Origin: an uncultured Arcobacter sp.
GTDB taxonomy: Bacteria > Campylobacterota > Campylobacteria > Campylobacterales > Arcobacteraceae
DNA length: 8,401 nt
Assembly: GCA_913062735.1 (NCBI GenBank)
Contig: CAJXWI010000088.1
Span: 1-8,401, forward strand
Direction of reading: 5' to 3'
Part shown: piece by piece, positions 5,774 to 8,401 of the stretch
Numbering within the stretch: position 1 is the first letter of the stretch
Layout: each line of letters opens with the position of its first letter
Notes under the pieces: generated by a model
Databases searched by the model: none
What the model saw: only the letters and a program-made list of their open reading frames with translations
Told to the model about the DNA's origin: nothing
Program-made: the position numbers and the translations under genes

Positions 5774-7480
5774 TTATTTTTTTAGAATATCGCTTATCTT
5801 AGAAACGATATCTTCTAGTTTTACTTCTTCTTTTTCAAGCGTTTTACGGTTAATTAATTCAACCATACCCTCTTGTAGTTTTTTTCCAACGACAACGGCA
5901 TAAGGAAAACCAATTAATTCAAAGTCACCCATTTTAAAACCAAATCGCTCTTTTAATCTATCATCAATAATTGTTTCAATGCCTTGTTCGTTTAATGCTT
6001 CATATATTTTTAAACCTGCATTTAATTCTTCTTCTTTTTTTGCATTTGATACAATAATATCTACTTGAAAAGGAGCCGTTTCTTTTGTCCAAATTGAACC
6101 TTTTTCATCATGATTTTGCTCAATTACTGCTGCAACCAATCTTGAAACACCAATACCATAACATCCCATTTCAAAAGGCTGTGATTTTCCATTTTGGTCT
6201 AAAAACTTAGCATCCATTGCACTTGAGTATTTAGAACCTAATTGAAAAATATGCCCAGCTTCGATTCCTTTTGTATATTCTAATGCGCTTTGACAATTAG
6301 GACAAGCATCGCCTTCTTGAACAGCAATTAAATCTACATAGTCTAAATCAAAAGAACTTAGATTAACGTTTTTATAGTGATAATCTACTTCATTTGCTCC
6401 ACAAACAATATTATTATCACCTTCTAATTCTTTATCAAATACTACTTTGATATTTTGGGGGAAATCAACTATTCCACAAAAACCAGCTTTTAAATTGGCT
6501 TCTTCTAAATCATCCTGCGTTGCATCTTCTAATTCTAAAGCCCCAATTGCACTTGCTGCTTTTGTATCTTCTAAGTTATCTGTACCTCTTATAAAAAATA
6601 CTACTGTTTCAACTTTTTCTTCAAAAATAGCTTTTTTAATAACAGCTTTCATTGTGTAATACGAATCTATATTTAAAAATTCACTTACTTCAGTAATTGT
6701 TTTTAAAGCAGGAGTATGTACTTTTTCTAGTTCTTTACTTTCAAGTGCAACTTGTTTTTTAGGCGTTCTTTTAGCAGCTTCAATATTAGCTCCGTATTCA
6801 CAAGAAGGACAAACAACAATAGTATCTTCTCCTGAATTAGCTAAAACCATAAACTCTTTAGAACCAGACCCCCCAATAGCTCCAGAATCAGCTGCAACTA
6901 CTCTAAAATCAAGTCCTAAACGTGTAAAAACATTTTTATACGTTTGTTCCATTACATGAAATTCACGTACTAAATCTTCTTTTGAAGCATGAAAAGAATA
7001 CGCATCTTTCATTAAAAACTCACGACCCCTCATAAGACCAAATCTTGGTCTTGCTTCATCTCTAAATTTAGTATAGATTTGATATAAATTTACAGGCAAG
7101 TTTTTATAAGAAGTAATTCTGTTTTTTACCAAATCCACTACTGTTTCTTCATTCGTAGGAGAAAGTACATAAGCCGTGTTTTTTCTATCTGTAAATTTAA
7201 GCAGTTCTTTTCCCATTGTTGAAGCACGACCAGATTGTTCCCAAAAACTTAAAGGTGTAACAAAACCAAACTGTACTTCATTTGCTCCTGATTTATCCAT
7301 CTCTTCTTTTACGATTGCTCTAATTTTATCTAAAACAATTTTTCCAAGAGGAAGATAATTATAAATACCAGAACCCGTTTGGTTAATAAAACCACCACGT
7401 ACTAAATATTGATGAGAAGCTAAACTTGCATCTTTTGGTGCTTCTTTTGTTGTTGGAATAAACATTTTTGAGAATTTCAT
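5774..7480 (-). CDS. proS: Prolyl-tRNA synthetase, bacterial type with editing domain
   Basis: ProRS charges tRNA-Pro with proline in the cytoplasm. The 568-residue length and domain order match the long bacterial form (E. coli 572). The class II core appears as motif 1 (FGFVTPLSFWEQSGR, 71-85), the proline-binding PTNEE (108-112), motif 2 (FRDEARPRFGLMRGREFLMK, 139-158) and motif 3 (MGCYGIGVSRLVA, 438-450). Between motifs 2 and 3 sits the insertion editing domain (about 225-405), which hydrolyses Ala-tRNA-Pro. It is bracketed by Cys224/Cys227 (CPSC) and Cys393/Cys396 (CPNC), a possible zinc site that I recall in many bacterial ProRS but not in E. coli. The anticodon-binding domain spans about 470-568. 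The ATG has AGGA 7 nt upstream, overlapping the hemA stop, so the two genes are probably co-translated. Confidence 0.98.
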   Translation of the reverse strand: MKFSKMFIPTTKEAPKDASLASHQYLVRGGFINQTGSGIYNYLPLGKIVLDKIRAIVKEEMDKSGANEVQFGFVTPLSFWEQSGRASTMGKELLKFTDRKNTAYVLSPTNEETVVDLVKNRITSYKNLPVNLYQIYTKFRDEARPRFGLMRGREFLMKDAYSFHASKEDLVREFHVMEQTYKNVFTRLGLDFRVVAADSGAIGGSGSKEFMVLANSGEDTIVVCPSCEYGANIEAAKRTPKKQVALESKELEKVHTPALKTITEVSEFLNIDSYYTMKAVIKKAIFEEKVETVVFFIRGTDNLEDTKAASAIGALELEDATQDDLEEANLKAGFCGIVDFPQNIKVVFDKELEGDNNIVCGANEVDYHYKNVNLSSFDLDYVDLIAVQEGDACPNCQSALEYTKGIEAGHIFQLGSKYSSAMDAKFLDQNGKSQPFEMGCYGIGVSRLVAAVIEQNHDEKGSIWTKETAPFQVDIIVSNAKKEEELNAGLKIYEALNEQGIETIIDDRLKERFGFKMGDFELIGFPYAVVVGKKLQEGMVELINRKTLEKEEVKLEDIVSKISDILKK

Positions 7481-7487
7481 ATACTGT

Positions 7488-7491
7488 TCCT
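7488..7491 (-). promoter_or_regulatory. proS ribosome binding site overlapping the hemA stop codon
   Basis: On the minus strand TAGGAACAGTAT precedes the proS ATG. The first three bases are the hemA stop codon, and AGGA (7491-7488) is the proS Shine-Dalgarno sequence with a 7-nt spacer. The shared bases support a hemA-proS operon with translational coupling. Confidence 0.7.
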
Positions 7492-8401
7492 ATTTTTTAT
7501 TGTTTTTATTATTCTTATTGTCCAGAGCAAAAATATTTTGAACCGTTGATAATACAGCATCCGATTCAAGACTTTTTGATATTGTTTTTAATTGTTTTGT
7601 GGGTTCATGTAAAAATTCATTTAAAATAGTTTCACATAGTTTGGTAATATTTTTTTCATCTTTTGCATCAATATACCCTTTAGAAATAGCATTAGCAATT
7701 TTCTTTTCAATAACAGTATTTGCTTTTACATACATTTGTTTTACAACAGGGTCAATTTCTAAGGATTTAAGCCAAGTAAAAAATTCTTTAGAGTATTTAT
7801 TTACTATGATATAAGCTTCTTTTGCTTTTATAGCCCGTACTTTCATATTCTCATTTACGATTTCTTGCAAATCATCTACTGCGAACACTTCTAAGTTAGA
7901 GCTATTAATACGCTCAATATCTCTTGGAACTGCTATATCAAACCAATAACGCTTAAAAGAACAATCTTTTACCATATCTTGCGTGATTATAGGATAAGGC
8001 GCTGATGTTGCTGTAAACAATAAAGGAATTTCATTTAATAAAGAATTAATATTATCATAAGATTCTACTTCTATTTCTTGATCAAAATTTTGAGCTAAAA
8101 GTGTTGCTTTTTTAAGATTTCTACTTACTAAAACTACAGAAAAACCTGATTTTTGAAGATGCCTTATAGTTAATTCACTCATTTCACCAGCACCAATAAC
8201 CAAGGCTTTTACATTTTTTGTATCAGAAAAAAATGACTTAGCTTTGGCTACTGCTGTTGAAGCTACTGATACGGAACCTGTTCCTAATTGTGTTGCATTT
8301 CTTACTGCTGCTGAACATTGAAAAGCATAATTCATTGCTCTTGTTAAGCCTTGATCACAGTATCCTTTATTTAAAGATAAGCGATAAGAATCTTTTAACT
8401 G
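7490..8401 (-). CDS. hemA: Glutamyl-tRNA reductase (5' end outside the window)
   Basis: GluTR reduces the glutamate on Glu-tRNA-Glu to glutamate-1-semialdehyde, the first step of the C5 pathway to haem. The frame stays open to the right edge. The internal ATG at 8335 is not the start, because the preceding 22 codons read QLKDSYRLSLNKGY..., the family's GQVKDAY region. So 303 residues are present, and by comparison with the 418-residue E. coli enzyme roughly 120 N-terminal residues, including the catalytic Cys, are missing. Visible parts are the linker VRNATQLGTGSVSVASTAVA (33-52), the NADPH-binding Rossmann motif ALVIGAGEMSEL (66-77), and WFDIAVPRDIE followed by AVDDLQEIV. A helical C-terminal dimerisation domain ends in an Asn/Lys-rich tail (NKNNKNNKK). 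The stop lies 9 nt before proS. Confidence 0.96.
   Translation of the reverse strand, partial: QLKDSYRLSLNKGYCDQGLTRAMNYAFQCSAAVRNATQLGTGSVSVASTAVAKAKSFFSDTKNVKALVIGAGEMSELTIRHLQKSGFSVVLVSRNLKKATLLAQNFDQEIEVESYDNINSLLNEIPLLFTATSAPYPIITQDMVKDCSFKRYWFDIAVPRDIERINSSNLEVFAVDDLQEIVNENMKVRAIKAKEAYIIVNKYSKEFFTWLKSLEIDPVVKQMYVKANTVIEKKIANAISKGYIDAKDEKNITKLCETILNEFLHEPTKQLKTISKSLESDAVLSTVQNIFALDNKNNKNNKK

Noticed and set aside
5766..5781. 16-bp A/T palindrome at the proS stop as a terminator
   Set aside because: It has no G-C pairs and no loop in the perfect form. Such repeats are expected by chance in this AT-rich DNA, and any terminator role would be weak.
7490..8335. hemA starting at the ATG at 8335 as a complete 281-residue gene
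   Set aside because: The frame is open through the window end and the upstream codons match conserved GluTR sequence, so the gene is only cut by the window.
1..8401. Mobile element, CRISPR array, tRNA/rRNA gene, toxin-antitoxin or defence system
   Set aside because: No transposase, direct-repeat array, cloverleaf or accessory gene was recognised; nearly all sequence is accounted for by housekeeping genes.

Overview
The window carries a compact set of housekeeping genes from a low-GC, Gram-negative bacterium. I place it in the Campylobacterota, probably an Arcobacter-like lineage. Three things support this: strong AT bias at third codon positions, short or overlapping gene junctions, and the order secF-secD-yajC facing a divergent, unusually short lnt. 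From memory, Campylobacter jejuni has the same arrangement, and also an adjacent hemA-proS pair. The assignment rests on gene content and protein style, not on a database search.

Layout from left to right: (1) The secretion block lies on the minus strand and is transcribed yajC > secD > secF. SecF is cut by the left window edge after 88 residues. These are accessory subunits of the Sec translocon that use the proton gradient to help move proteins across the inner membrane. (2) From the other side of the yajC promoter region, lnt reads rightward. It encodes apolipoprotein N-acyltransferase, the last step of lipoprotein maturation, acting on substrates that the Sec system delivers. (3) lnt runs tail-to-tail into a minus-strand CCA tRNA nucleotidyltransferase gene, with an 11-bp overlap. 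(4) That gene overlaps the 3' end of mscS, a small mechanosensitive channel gene, and the two probably form an mscS > cca operon with its own promoter at about 5737-5745. (5) proS (prolyl-tRNA synthetase) and hemA (glutamyl-tRNA reductase, cut by the right edge) form a second tight minus-strand pair, hemA > proS, in which the proS Shine-Dalgarno sequence overlaps the hemA stop codon.

Two themes emerge: envelope biogenesis and homeostasis (SecDF-YajC, Lnt, MscS) and tRNA-dependent metabolism (CCA enzyme, ProRS, and GluTR, which uses Glu-tRNA as the first substrate of haem synthesis). No mobile element, CRISPR array, structural RNA gene or phage gene was seen, and no gene-free stretch exceeds about 115 bases.

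I did not find a novel system. The points worth a second look are small: a 12-bp hairpin between yajC and secD next to a TTG start for secD, a possible 13-codon leader ORF that spans the mscS ribosome binding site, an Lnt that ends soon after the catalytic domain, and the overlapping gene ends at lnt/cca and mscS/cca.
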